Below, piece after piece: positions 20,074 to 30,390 of a stretch of 64,000 bases of DNA. Positions within the stretch are counted from its first letter, which is position 1; each line of letters starts with the position of its first letter. This stretch comes from an uncultured Pelagibacteraceae bacterium (GTDB taxonomy: Bacteria > Pseudomonadota > Alphaproteobacteria > Pelagibacterales > Pelagibacteraceae): positions 33,534-97,533 of the forward strand of contig CACEEJ010000001.1 in NCBI GenBank assembly GCA_902558545.1, in the 5' to 3' direction. The notes beneath the pieces are model-generated. The model ran no database searches and had not been told where the DNA came from. It saw only the letters and a program-made list of their open reading frames with translations. A program made the translations under genes and the position numbers.

Positions 20074-21312
20074 ATGAAAATTGCTGTCGTTGGGTCAGGT
20101 ATTTCTGGAATAAGTGCTGCTTATTATTTATCTAAAAAACATCATGTAGATCTTTTCGAAAGAGAAGACCATTTTGGTGGACATTCTCATACTATAGATT
20201 TGTTTTTTGATGAAAAAAAAGTATCAGTTGATATTGGCTTTATTGTTTTTAATTTTCAAACTTATCCAAATTTAATTAATTTTTTTAAGGAAAATGATAT
20301 TCAAATTGAAAAAAGCAACATGTCTTTTTCAGTTTCAGTAGATAATACGAAATTTGAATATTGTGGAAAAGGATTGAGTGGGATTTTCTGCAATAAATCA
20401 AATCTATTTAACATTGATTTCTTAAAAATGTTTTTTGATATAATTAAATTTTACAAAAAAAGTGATCAAGCAATCATATCCAATGATAAAATTACCTTAG
20501 GTGAATATTTAAAAATTAATAAATTGTCCAAAACATTTGTTGATTATCATATAATACCAATGGTATCTGCAATTTGGTCTATGCCCCCTTATGAAGCAAG
20601 CAAAATGCCAATTAGTTTTTTTCTTAGATTTTTCCAAAATCATGGTTTGTTTAGATTGAAAAATAGACCACAGTGGTACACAGTAACCAATAGAAGCAGA
20701 ACCTATGTTAGTAAAATAATTTCACAATTAAGTGGGGAACATTATAAAAATTATAAAGTTACAAAAATAAAAAGAAAAATGTCAGGACTAGATTTATATT
20801 ACGGTGGAGAAAGTGAATTTTTTGATTACGACAAGGTTATTTTGGCAACACATGCTGATGAAGCCTTAGAGATAATAGAAAATCCAACTGAGGATGAGAG
20901 AAATATTCTTTCGAATTTTAGCTACAAAGAAAATATAGCTTACATACATACAGATCAGCGTGCCATGCCAAAAAATAAAAAAGCTTGGTCTTCTTGGAAT
21001 TCATCAATAGATGACAAGAATTTAGAGAAAAATTCAATAACCTACTGGTTAAATTTATTGCAAAATTTAAAGTGTGATGAAAATATTTTCTTAACACTAA
21101 ATCCTTACTTCAATATTGATGAGAAAAAAATATTGAAAAAAGTAAAATTTACACATCCATATTACGATCAAAAAGCATTAGATGCTCAATCAGAGCTTAT
21201 TAAAATACAAAATCAAAAAGATTTACTTTTTTGTGGCAGTTATTTTGGTTACGGATTTCATGAAGATGGAATAAAATCATCTCTTGAAATGCTGAAAAAC
21301 CTTAATGATTAG
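20074..21312 (+). CDS. NAD(P)/FAD-binding amine-oxidase-like oxidoreductase
   Basis: N-terminal GSGISGISAAYYLS dinucleotide motif, GGHSHTI; upstream of DUF1365 and CFA-like genes. Confidence 0.85.
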   Translation: MKIAVVGSGISGISAAYYLSKKHHVDLFEREDHFGGHSHTIDLFFDEKKVSVDIGFIVFNFQTYPNLINFFKENDIQIEKSNMSFSVSVDNTKFEYCGKGLSGIFCNKSNLFNIDFLKMFFDIIKFYKKSDQAIISNDKITLGEYLKINKLSKTFVDYHIIPMVSAIWSMPPYEASKMPISFFLRFFQNHGLFRLKNRPQWYTVTNRSRTYVSKIISQLSGEHYKNYKVTKIKRKMSGLDLYYGGESEFFDYDKVILATHADEALEIIENPTEDERNILSNFSYKENIAYIHTDQRAMPKNKKAWSSWNSSIDDKNLEKNSITYWLNLLQNLKCDENIFLTLNPYFNIDEKKILKKVKFTHPYYDQKALDAQSELIKIQNQKDLLFCGSYFGYGFHEDGIKSSLEMLKNLND

Positions 21313-22069
21313 TTCTTGTATATATAATGGAAACGTAATCCATAAGAGATTTAAACCAAAGGAACATTTTTTTAAATATAAAGTATTTTCACTTTTCATT
21401 GATCTATCAGAGTTAAATGAGCTTAATAATAAATTAAAATTTTTTTCATTAAATAAATTTAATCTTATTAGTTTTTACGAAAAAGATCATGGTGACCGTG
21501 ATGGGTCATCTCTTTTTGAGTGGGTAAAAAAAAATCTAATTAATAACGAAATCAGTACAGACAACATAAAAGTTAAACTTTTATGCTATCCAAGAATATT
21601 TGGTTATGTTTTTAATCCACTAAGTATTTTTTTTGTATACGATAATAAAGATAATTTAATTTCTATATTATATGAGGTTAAAAATACATTTGGTGAGCAA
21701 CACACATATGTTTTTAAAGTTGAGGGACAAAATAAATTAATTCAAAATAATTGCTCAAAAAAATTTCATGTTTCACCATTCATTGAAATGGATTGTAATT
21801 ATTTTTTTAGAATATTAAATCCAGACCAGAAGTTGTCAGTTGTAATTGATCAATATGATCAAGAAGGAAAAATTCTTTTTGCATCTCAAGATGGTGAAAG
21901 ATCTGCTTTGACAAGTAAAAACTTAATGAATTCTTATCTTAAACACCCTTTAATGACATTTAAAATTATCTCTGCGATACATTTTGAAGCGTTTAAATTG
22001 TGGATTAAAGGAATTAAATTTATTAAGAAAAAATTTAAAATTAAAAATAACATAACAGTAGAAAATTAA
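21305..22069 (+). CDS. DUF1365 family protein
   Basis: YNGNVIHKRFKPKEHFFKYKVF, CYPRIFGYVFNPLSIFFVYD, EVKNTFGEQHTYVF conserved DUF1365 blocks. Confidence 0.85.
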   Translation: MISSCIYNGNVIHKRFKPKEHFFKYKVFSLFIDLSELNELNNKLKFFSLNKFNLISFYEKDHGDRDGSSLFEWVKKNLINNEISTDNIKVKLLCYPRIFGYVFNPLSIFFVYDNKDNLISILYEVKNTFGEQHTYVFKVEGQNKLIQNNCSKKFHVSPFIEMDCNYFFRILNPDQKLSVVIDQYDQEGKILFASQDGERSALTSKNLMNSYLKHPLMTFKIISAIHFEAFKLWIKGIKFIKKKFKIKNNITVEN

Positions 22070-23247
22070 TGTTTTTAAATAACACTGCAGATAAATTAGT
22101 TTTTAAATTTCTTAATAAAATAAACAATGGTTATTTAGAGCTTACTACACATAACGGAAAAGTTTTAAAGTTTGGAAATCCAAATGAAAAATTACATGCA
22201 AATATCTTAATCAAAAAACCAGATTTTAATTATAATTTAATTAGAGGTGGTAGTATTGGATTTGCTGAAAGCTACATGAGAGGTGAATTTGAAACTGATA
22301 AATTATCAAATTTAATAGAATTAACTGCGAGAAATATAGAAGTGGTACATAAATTTTCAGGCCTTCTTGATTTTCCAATAATTAATTTTGTTAAAAATAA
22401 AATAATAAAAAATACAAAAAGTCGTAGTAAAGAAAATATTGCCAAGCATTACGATCTTGGTAATGATTTTTTTTCTCTTTGGTTAGATGACACACTTACA
22501 TACTCCAGTGCTATTTTTGATGATAAATCAAAAAATCTTTCTGATGCTCAAAATAACAAATATCAAAAATTAATTGATCTAATTAAACCAAATAATGGTG
22601 ACAAAGTTTTAGAAATAGGATGTGGTTGGGGAGGTTTTGCTGAGTATCTAGGTAAAAAATACGATGTTAAGCTAGACTGTATTACGATATCAAAAAAACA
22701 ATTTGAATACGCAAAAGAAAGAATTTTTAATTGTGGATTAAACGAAAAAGTTAATATTGAAATAAAGGATTACAGAGATCTTAAAGGCAAATACAATTCA
22801 ATTGCTTCAATAGAGATGATAGAGGCTGTTGGTCAAAATTATTTAGAAGGATATTTTAAAACTATAAAGAATAACTTATCTGACGGTGGAAAAGCTGCTA
22901 TTCAAGCAATTACTATCGATGATAGGTTGTTTGATAGATACAAAAACAAACAAGATTTTATTCAAAAATATATTTTTCCCGGTGGTTTTTTACCAAATAA
23001 AAATAGTATTAATCGTTATGTTTCTGATAACGGTTTAACTATAAATTCATATATTTCTTATGCTGACCATTATGCAAATACATTGGCTATATGGAGAAAT
23101 GAATTTTTAAAAAAATGGGATTTAATAAAAAATCAAGGTTTTGATTTAACATTTAAAAGAATGTGGGAGTTTTACCTTTCTTATTGCGAAGCTGGATTTA
23201 AGTCAAAAAATATTGATCTGATACAATTTTCAATGCAAAACAAATAA
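22069..23247 (+). CDS. cyclopropane-fatty-acyl-phospholipid synthase-family SAM methyltransferase
   Basis: NIAKHYDLGNDFFSLWLDDTLTYSSAIF, VLEIGCGWGGFAEYL, IEAVGQNYLEGYF, FPGGFLPN. Confidence 0.92.
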   Translation: MFLNNTADKLVFKFLNKINNGYLELTTHNGKVLKFGNPNEKLHANILIKKPDFNYNLIRGGSIGFAESYMRGEFETDKLSNLIELTARNIEVVHKFSGLLDFPIINFVKNKIIKNTKSRSKENIAKHYDLGNDFFSLWLDDTLTYSSAIFDDKSKNLSDAQNNKYQKLIDLIKPNNGDKVLEIGCGWGGFAEYLGKKYDVKLDCITISKKQFEYAKERIFNCGLNEKVNIEIKDYRDLKGKYNSIASIEMIEAVGQNYLEGYFKTIKNNLSDGGKAAIQAITIDDRLFDRYKNKQDFIQKYIFPGGFLPNKNSINRYVSDNGLTINSYISYADHYANTLAIWRNEFLKKWDLIKNQGFDLTFKRMWEFYLSYCEAGFKSKNIDLIQFSMQNK

Positions 23248-23252
23248 AAATA

Positions 23253-23813
23253 ATGGAGATATTTATGCGACATATAAAAATAATTAAGTCAATTTCATTG
23301 ATAATTTCATTATTCTTAATTACAAGTTGCTCAAATAATAGCGCTATGAAACCAGAAGACTTTAAAAACAAAGAACCAAGATTAATTATTGAGGAATACT
23401 TATCTGGCAATGTTAAGGCTTGGGGTGTTCTACAAAATAGATCAGGAAAAGTTACAAGACAATTTTCTGCAGATTTAAATGGAACCTGGAATGGAAAGCA
23501 ATTAATTCTTAAAGAAAAATTTAATTGGGATGATGGCGAAGTTCAAGACCGAGAATGGACAATAAATAAAATTGATGAGCATAATTATGAAGGAACAGCA
23601 GGAGATGTTGTAGGTAAAGCAATAGGATATTCTTACGGACCAGCGTTTAAATTTGAATATGTTTTATTAGTTCCGGTTAAAGGTAAAGAATTAAAAATAA
23701 CTTTCGATGATTGGATTTTTAAACAGGATGATAGAGTTGCAATTAATAGAGCTACAATGACTAAATTTGGTTTTAAAGTAGCTGAATTGACAGTTGTATT
23801 TGTAAAAGATTAA
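23253..23813 (+). CDS. DUF3833-type lipoprotein
   Basis: Lipobox LITSC; FNWDDGEVQDREWTINKIDEHNYEGTAGDVVGKAIG and RATMTKFGFKVAELTVVF; CFA-linked gene order. Confidence 0.75.
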   Translation: MEIFMRHIKIIKSISLIISLFLITSCSNNSAMKPEDFKNKEPRLIIEEYLSGNVKAWGVLQNRSGKVTRQFSADLNGTWNGKQLILKEKFNWDDGEVQDREWTINKIDEHNYEGTAGDVVGKAIGYSYGPAFKFEYVLLVPVKGKELKITFDDWIFKQDDRVAINRATMTKFGFKVAELTVVFVKD

Positions 23814-24572
23814 CTATTTTTTTTGATATTTCGTTAGTTTTCCAACTAAACCAAAATAAATTTTACTCGGTAAAAAACTTAATAGTTTTAATGTAATTGT
23901 AAGTGATTTTGGAAAATGAATTTCAAATATATTTTTGTTAACTAAACCCTCATAAATTTGATCTGCAGCATACTCAGGAGTTTTTAAAAAAGGCATTTTA
24001 AAATCATTTTTATCTGTCATTGGTGTTTTAATAAAACCAGGAGACACTAAACAAACACGTACATTGTATCTTTTAAAATCAAAATACAAACTTTCAGCTA
24101 AGTTATTTAATGCAGATTTAGATGGCCCATATCCAGTTGAATTAGGTAACCCTCTATATCCTGCAATTGACGAAACAATAGTAATTATACCATTTTTTTT
24201 ATCTCTAAAGTATTGTTCAACTGCTTTGATGCTATTCACAGTTCCAAAAAAATTTACTTTAAAAACATCTTCCATTTGATCGATATCTATATCTTTTTCT
24301 TTTTTGGGATCCCATGTTCCAGTTGAAAAAAAACAAATATCTATATTTTCATATTTGTTTTTAATTTCGTTAAATACTTCTTTGCACTTTTCTTTATCTG
24401 TTACGTCTAAAGGAAAACTTGAAATATTTTCATAAGAATTTGAAAGCTCATTTAGTAATTCAGCTCTTCTTGCAGATATAGCAACGTTCCATCCCTTACT
24501 TGCAAATTTAATTGCTAAAGCTTTTCCAATGCCAGTACTACCGCCAGTAATCCAAATAGTTTTTTTACTCAT
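23814..24572 (-). CDS. short-chain dehydrogenase/reductase
   Basis: TGGSTGIGKALA nucleotide motif; Y-x-x-x-K in GYGPSKSAL. Confidence 0.9.
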   Translation of the reverse strand: MSKKTIWITGGSTGIGKALAIKFASKGWNVAISARRAELLNELSNSYENISSFPLDVTDKEKCKEVFNEIKNKYENIDICFFSTGTWDPKKEKDIDIDQMEDVFKVNFFGTVNSIKAVEQYFRDKKNGIITIVSSIAGYRGLPNSTGYGPSKSALNNLAESLYFDFKRYNVRVCLVSPGFIKTPMTDKNDFKMPFLKTPEYAADQIYEGLVNKNIFEIHFPKSLTITLKLLSFLPSKIYFGLVGKLTKYQKK

Positions 24573-24580
24573 TTTTTGTT

Positions 24581-25063
24581 ATGTATATATCTAACATGTT
24601 TAAAAATAAATTTTTAACATTTATATTGTTTCTTGCTATTACATTCTCTGCTTCATTGATTGGCGGTTTAGCTACGGTTACTTTTAAAGAGCCATGGTAC
24701 TCATTACTAAATAAACCATCATTTAATCCACCGGATTGGATATTCGGACCTGTTTGGACGAGCTTGTATACATTGATGACAGTTGCAATATGGCTTTACT
24801 GGCATACAAAAAATAGAGATATGAATACTGTTTATATTTATTTTATCCATTTAGTATTCAATACAACTTGGAGTGTAGTTTTTTTTGTTTTTCAAAATAT
24901 GGTTCTAGCACTTTTGTTATTAATCATACTAATAGCATTGATAATCAATCTCATTTTAAGGTTTAAACGCGTCAAGATGTTGAGTGCCTACCTAATGATT
25001 CCATATTTACTTTGGTGTAGCTTTGCACTAATTCTGAATACAAGCTTGATTATGTTAAATTAA
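24581..25063 (+). CDS. tspO: TspO/MBR (tryptophan-rich sensory protein) family
   Basis: LNKPSFNPPDWIFGPVWTSLYTLMTVAIWLYW and FIHLVFNTTWSVVFF. Confidence 0.92.
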   Translation: MYISNMFKNKFLTFILFLAITFSASLIGGLATVTFKEPWYSLLNKPSFNPPDWIFGPVWTSLYTLMTVAIWLYWHTKNRDMNTVYIYFIHLVFNTTWSVVFFVFQNMVLALLLLIILIALIINLILRFKRVKMLSAYLMIPYLLWCSFALILNTSLIMLN

Positions 25064-25065
25064 AT

Positions 25066-26169
25066 ATGGATGATGTTGTAGTAATTGGTGGTGGAATAAT
25101 AGGTGCGGCAACTGCTTATTTTTTATCCAAAGAGGGTAGAAAAGTTAAGGTTATTGAAAGAGATCCTACTTATAAAACAGCTTCATTCCCATTATCTCTA
25201 GGTGGTTTTAGAAGACAATTTTTCCAAAAAGAAAATATTTTATTAGGAAAATTTGCAAGAGAATTTATTTTTCAAATACCAGAATTATTAAAAACAGAAA
25301 AAAATCCTAATCCAACAGCTAGCATGGTAACCAATGGATATCTTTTAATGTTTGGTCCTGAACATGCTGAAGAACAATATAGAGCATTAGAAAATCATAA
25401 AGAATGCGATGCAGGAACAAAAAATATTAAAGGGTCAGAATTATCCAAGGTCTTTCCTTATGTGAATAGTGAAGGGATAGAGACAGCAACTTATACGGAT
25501 AATCAAAGTGAAGGATGGATTGATCCATTTATGTTTCATAGCGCACTTAAAAGTAAAGCAATAGAGCTTGGAGCAGAATTTATTAAAGGTGATGTAAAAA
25601 GTATCTCAGAAATAAATGCTAAAACAATTGTTTCAGCGGCTGGTTGTTGGACAAAAGAATTGTTAGAAGATATTCCTGTTGTTCCTCAAAAGCATACCGT
25701 GTTTAGAGTAAAATGCCCAACATATATAAAAGAGATGCCATTAAGTGGAGACTTAACAACTGGTGTTTATTGGAGACCAGAAGGTGGGGAATATTTAGCA
25801 GGATCACCTATTTCTGTATTTGATGCAAATGATTTGGAACCAGCTTGGAATGATTTTGAGGAATTAGTTTGGCCAGCTCTTGCAAAGAGAATACCTGCCT
25901 TTGAAGAATTGAAGTTAACTGGTGGATGGGCAGGTTACTATGATTGTAATAGATTAGATAATAATGCAGTTGTTGGTAAGCATCCAAAATATGATAATGT
26001 TTACATGGCTTCTGGATTTACAGGCCGGGGATTAATGCAGGCTCCAGGTATCGGTAGAGCCTTAACTGAATTAATCACAACAGGATCATACCAAACAATT
26101 GATATAAGTGATTTTGCAGTTGAGAGAGTTTTGGGTAAAACTGCTAGGCCAGAGCCCTACGTTTTATAA
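25066..26169 (+). CDS. FAD-dependent oxidoreductase, DAO (sarcosine/dimethylglycine oxidase-like) family
   Basis: VVIGGGIIGAATAYFLSKEGRKVKVIERDP; GGWAGYYDCNRLDNNAVVGKHPKYDNVYMASGFTGRGLMQAPGIGRALTELI. Confidence 0.85.
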   Translation: MDDVVVIGGGIIGAATAYFLSKEGRKVKVIERDPTYKTASFPLSLGGFRRQFFQKENILLGKFAREFIFQIPELLKTEKNPNPTASMVTNGYLLMFGPEHAEEQYRALENHKECDAGTKNIKGSELSKVFPYVNSEGIETATYTDNQSEGWIDPFMFHSALKSKAIELGAEFIKGDVKSISEINAKTIVSAAGCWTKELLEDIPVVPQKHTVFRVKCPTYIKEMPLSGDLTTGVYWRPEGGEYLAGSPISVFDANDLEPAWNDFEELVWPALAKRIPAFEELKLTGGWAGYYDCNRLDNNAVVGKHPKYDNVYMASGFTGRGLMQAPGIGRALTELITTGSYQTIDISDFAVERVLGKTARPEPYVL

Positions 26170-26170
26170 A

Positions 26171-27616
26171 TTAAGTTCCACAAAAAGTTTGATATTTTTC
26201 GTTACTCGATGGAGCAGGTGTTTGATATTCTTCAATATTATTCTGATTGTCATAAGGATTTTTTAAAATAGCTAATAACTTTTTCATTTTATCTAAACTT
26301 CCTTTGTCAGCTTCAGCTAAAGCTTCTTCTACTTTATGATTTCTAGGAATTACAATTGGATTATTTGATTTCATAAGTTTGCTTTGTTTTTCCTTAGTTG
26401 AATTATTTAACTCAGATCTTTTTTTCCATTCATTTTTCCAATCGATAAAATCATTATTTTTATAAATTTCATCAGAATTAATATCCATTAGATTACAAAA
26501 AGTATTTGTGTAATCTGCTTTATTTTTTTCCATCCAATTAAACAAATCATTAATTAATTTTTCATCATTTTTATCCTCACCAAATAGACCTAGTTTATCT
26601 CTCATCATATTTAACCATTTATCTTGATAAATATTTTGGAAATTGTCTATTAAATCTGTTGCTAATTTAATTGCAGTATCTTCATCTTTATCAATTAGAG
26701 GGATTAGGCATTCTGCAAATCTTGCTAAATTCCACTTTGTAATTGGTGGTTGATTAGAAAAAGCATATCTCCCAAATTTATCGATTGAGCTAAATACAGT
26801 TTTTGGATCATAATGATCCATAAATGCACAAGGACCATAATCAATGGTTTCACCTGAAATTGCCATGTTATCAGTATTCATTACCCCGTGAATAAATCCA
26901 ACTCTCATCCAATTGATTACTAGCTGGCATTGCTTTTCCATTACAAGATTTAATAAGTCTAAAGCTTTTGAGTTTGATGTTTTAATTTCTGGATAATGTC
27001 TGTTTATTGTGTAGTCGACTAAAGTATTTAAATTTTCAATGTTTTGAGTTGCAGCTATATATTGAAATGTTCCAACCCGAAGATGACTTGATGCAACTCT
27101 TGTTAATATAGCACCCTGTAAGAGATTTTCTCTTACAACTTTTTCTCCTGTTTTGACTACAGCAAGGCTTCTTGTAGTTGGAATATTTAATGAATGTATT
27201 GCTTCACTGATAATATATTCTCTAAGCATAGGTCCTAATGCAGCACGTCCGTCACCACCTCTAGAGAAAGAAGTTCTTCCCGAGCCTTTAAACTGAATAT
27301 CAAAACGATTGTCATTGTTAACTAAATGCTCACCCAATAAAACTGCTCTACCATCCCCCAACATAGTAAAGTGTCCAAATTGATGACCTGCATATGCTTG
27401 TGCAATGGTATTGGTTTCTTCTGGTATGGAGTTTCCAGAAAATATTTCTGCTAATTTTTTTTTGTCTATTTTTGAAAAATCTAAATTTAAATTAGATGCT
27501 AGTTCATCATTTAAAATTACTAATTCAGGATCATGAACAGGAGTTGGTTTAATATTTTCTTTAAAAGTATTTGATAACTTTGAATATGTATTATCAAAAT
27601 GCCAACCAATGGTCAT
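26171..27616 (-). CDS. selO: SelO/YdiU family protein adenylyltransferase
   Basis: AQAYAGHQFGHFTMLGDGRAVLLGE, QFKGSGRTSFSRGGDGRAALGPMLREYIISEA, GVMNTDNMAISGETIDYGPCAFMD. Confidence 0.95.
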   Translation of the reverse strand: MTIGWHFDNTYSKLSNTFKENIKPTPVHDPELVILNDELASNLNLDFSKIDKKKLAEIFSGNSIPEETNTIAQAYAGHQFGHFTMLGDGRAVLLGEHLVNNDNRFDIQFKGSGRTSFSRGGDGRAALGPMLREYIISEAIHSLNIPTTRSLAVVKTGEKVVRENLLQGAILTRVASSHLRVGTFQYIAATQNIENLNTLVDYTINRHYPEIKTSNSKALDLLNLVMEKQCQLVINWMRVGFIHGVMNTDNMAISGETIDYGPCAFMDHYDPKTVFSSIDKFGRYAFSNQPPITKWNLARFAECLIPLIDKDEDTAIKLATDLIDNFQNIYQDKWLNMMRDKLGLFGEDKNDEKLINDLFNWMEKNKADYTNTFCNLMDINSDEIYKNNDFIDWKNEWKKRSELNNSTKEKQSKLMKSNNPIVIPRNHKVEEALAEADKGSLDKMKKLLAILKNPYDNQNNIEEYQTPAPSSNEKYQTFCGT

Positions 27617-27621
27617 TTTAA

Positions 27622-30390
27622 TTAATTAACTTCAGCTTGATTTTCTTTTGGTTTAACTTCTGTTTTAAATTGATTTGAGATTTTTTGCACTTCAACAGAA
27701 GATACCTTGTATTCTGCACACATTGTTTCTTCATCTTTACCATGACCTGTAACCATATTAACCATATGTTCTGGGAAATGGAATGTAGTAAACACTATTC
27801 CTTCTTTAACTTTATCTGTCACCTCTACTTTAAGGGCAACTTCACCTCTTCCTGAATAAAGTCTTCCAATATCACCAGTATTAAGATCTCTGTACTCAGC
27901 ATCTTTAGGATGAATTAATAAAACATCTTCATCAACAATATTTATATTTTTTGTTCTTCTAGTCATTGTTGCGGCGTTGTAATGTTGTAAAACTCTACTT
28001 GTTGTTAAAATTAAAGGATAATCTTTTTTATTAGCTTCAATTTCTGATGATTCTTTCCAATCAAAGTTTTTAAGTCTACCTTTACCTAATTTAAAAGTTT
28101 CAGTATGTAAAATTTTAGTATCAGTTCCATCCTCTTGAACTGGCCATTGTAATCCAAATTTTCCAAGTCTCTCTCTAGTAACTCCCTTAAAGAAAGGAAC
28201 TATATCAGCAATCTCTTCTAGAACTTGATCAGCGTCATAAGTTGGTTGGTCAAAACCTAATTTTTGCATCATTTCAGTTACAATTAATCCATCAGGTTTA
28301 GTGCCTGGTAGAGGAGGCACAGCTCTGTTCACTCTTTGAATTCTTCTTTCAGTATTTGTAAAAGTTCCATCCTTTTCCAAGAAAGTTGTACCTGGTAGAA
28401 CAACAGTCGCTAATTTTGCCGTTTCACTCATAAATATTTCTTGAACAACTAGAAGCTCTAATGAGTTCATAGCCTCTATAACATGAGCGCTATTAGGGTC
28501 AGTTTGAACTATATCTTCACCAATAATCCATAAACCTTTAAGCTCTTTATCTATTGCAGCTTCAAACATTTGAGGAATTTTTAATCCTGGCTTAGTTGGG
28601 TGAGTTACTCCATATTTTTCTGTATAGAATTCTTGATGTTTTTCATCAGCCACAGGAAAATATCCAGCACCCTGGTGTGGTTGACATCCCATATCTGCTG
28701 CACCTTGAACATTGTTTTGGCCTCTTAAAGGGTTAACCCCAACACCTTTTCTTCCAATGTTTCCGGTAATCATTGCTAGATCTGCAATTAACATTACAGT
28801 TTTAGATCCTTGTTCGTGTTCAGTAACTCCTAAACCATGGAACTCCATTGAATTTCTTGCAGTAGCATATGCAATTGCAGCTTCTTTAACTAATTGTTTA
28901 TCTACTCCAGCCACTTTTGCTAGTTGATCTACATCCTGTCTTTCAATCTCTTTTAAGAAATTATCAAAGCCTTCAGTTCTATCTCTAACAAAATCTGAAT
29001 TATAAAGTTTTGATTTTATAATAAAATGTAACATCATATTTAGAACTGCAACGTTAGTTCCTGGTCTTAGTTTAATATGATAATCAGCAAGTTTCGCTAG
29101 CTCAGTTGTAACTGGATCAAGCACAATTAATTTTTTACCTTTCATGACTTGTTGTTTTATTTTTGCACCTGTTACAGGATGAGCATTTGTTGGATTAGCT
29201 CCAATAACTAAAAATAAATCTGCATGATAAATATCTTCTGTTGAATTAGTCGCCGCTCCTGTTCCAAAAGTTTGTTGCATTCCCCAAGCTGTTGGTGAAT
29301 GACAAATTCTTGCACAACAATCTACACTGTTAGTTCCTACCGCAGCTCTAATCATTTTTTGGAAAACATAATTTTCTTCATTCGTACATCTCGCAGAGGA
29401 AATTCCAGCAAAGGCATCTGGACCATTATCTTTTGTAATTCTGTTCATTTCCTTTTTGACAAAATCATAAGCTTCATCCCAAGAAGCTTCTTCAAATTTT
29501 CCATTTCTTTTAATTAAAGGTGTTTTTAATCTGTCTGGATGATCATAAAAACTAAACGCATATCTTCCTTTAATACACGTATGTCCAGCGTTAACTTCTG
29601 TTTGTTTTGGAGTATCAATAGCCACAACCTTATCATCTTTAATTGAAGCCTCTAAATTACAACCAACACCACAGTACGAACATGTTGTTCTAACTTTTTT
29701 ATCTACTGCAGCAGACTTTGATTGAAAAACATCTGAGATAGCATCTGTTGGACAAGTGTGAGCGCAAGCACCACAAGAAACACACGAACTATCTCCAAAC
29801 ATCATATCGTTATCAGTTGTTATTTTTGATTCAAATCCTCTTCCACTCATTGTTAAAACGAATGAACCTTGAATTTCATCACAAGCTCTGACACATCTTC
29901 CACAATTTATACAATTGTCTAAATTCATTCTCATGTAATCATGAGATGTATCTCTTGGAATTCCTTTATGTTGTTTTGGACTGTTATATCTGTGATCAGA
30001 TACCCCTAAATCGTTTGCTACTGTTTGTAATTCACAATTATTATTTACCTCACAAGTATCACATTCCATTGGGTGATCTGTTAATACTAATTCAACAATA
30101 TTTTTTCTAAGATCTTTCAAAGATTCATTTGATGTAAATATGTGTTGATTTTCAGCAACTGGAGTATGGCAAGAAGCTACTACTCTTGTAGGGCCATCTT
30201 TTTCTAAAGCAACTTCGACCGAACACACTCTACAAGCTCCATAAGGTGCTAAATTTGGATCATCACATAAGGTAGGAACTTTTTTTTCACCTACATAACT
30301 TTTTACAAATTTTAAAATAGACGAGTGATTTGGACCGATTTCATACGGTTTTCCGTCAATATAAGCAATTTTTCTTTTCTCTGAACTCAT
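27622..30390 (-). CDS. formate dehydrogenase alpha (molybdopterin) subunit, NAD-linked type, Cys form
   Basis: N-terminal 2Fe-2S/NuoG-like Cys motifs, CINCGRCVRACDE, SCVSCGACAHTCPTDAI, TTCSYCGVGCNLE, CCARICHSPT, GLGVTEHEQG. Confidence 0.93.
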   Translation of the reverse strand: MSSEKRKIAYIDGKPYEIGPNHSSILKFVKSYVGEKKVPTLCDDPNLAPYGACRVCSVEVALEKDGPTRVVASCHTPVAENQHIFTSNESLKDLRKNIVELVLTDHPMECDTCEVNNNCELQTVANDLGVSDHRYNSPKQHKGIPRDTSHDYMRMNLDNCINCGRCVRACDEIQGSFVLTMSGRGFESKITTDNDMMFGDSSCVSCGACAHTCPTDAISDVFQSKSAAVDKKVRTTCSYCGVGCNLEASIKDDKVVAIDTPKQTEVNAGHTCIKGRYAFSFYDHPDRLKTPLIKRNGKFEEASWDEAYDFVKKEMNRITKDNGPDAFAGISSARCTNEENYVFQKMIRAAVGTNSVDCCARICHSPTAWGMQQTFGTGAATNSTEDIYHADLFLVIGANPTNAHPVTGAKIKQQVMKGKKLIVLDPVTTELAKLADYHIKLRPGTNVAVLNMMLHFIIKSKLYNSDFVRDRTEGFDNFLKEIERQDVDQLAKVAGVDKQLVKEAAIAYATARNSMEFHGLGVTEHEQGSKTVMLIADLAMITGNIGRKGVGVNPLRGQNNVQGAADMGCQPHQGAGYFPVADEKHQEFYTEKYGVTHPTKPGLKIPQMFEAAIDKELKGLWIIGEDIVQTDPNSAHVIEAMNSLELLVVQEIFMSETAKLATVVLPGTTFLEKDGTFTNTERRIQRVNRAVPPLPGTKPDGLIVTEMMQKLGFDQPTYDADQVLEEIADIVPFFKGVTRERLGKFGLQWPVQEDGTDTKILHTETFKLGKGRLKNFDWKESSEIEANKKDYPLILTTSRVLQHYNAATMTRRTKNINIVDEDVLLIHPKDAEYRDLNTGDIGRLYSGRGEVALKVEVTDKVKEGIVFTTFHFPEHMVNMVTGHGKDEETMCAEYKVSSVEVQKISNQFKTEVKPKENQAEVN

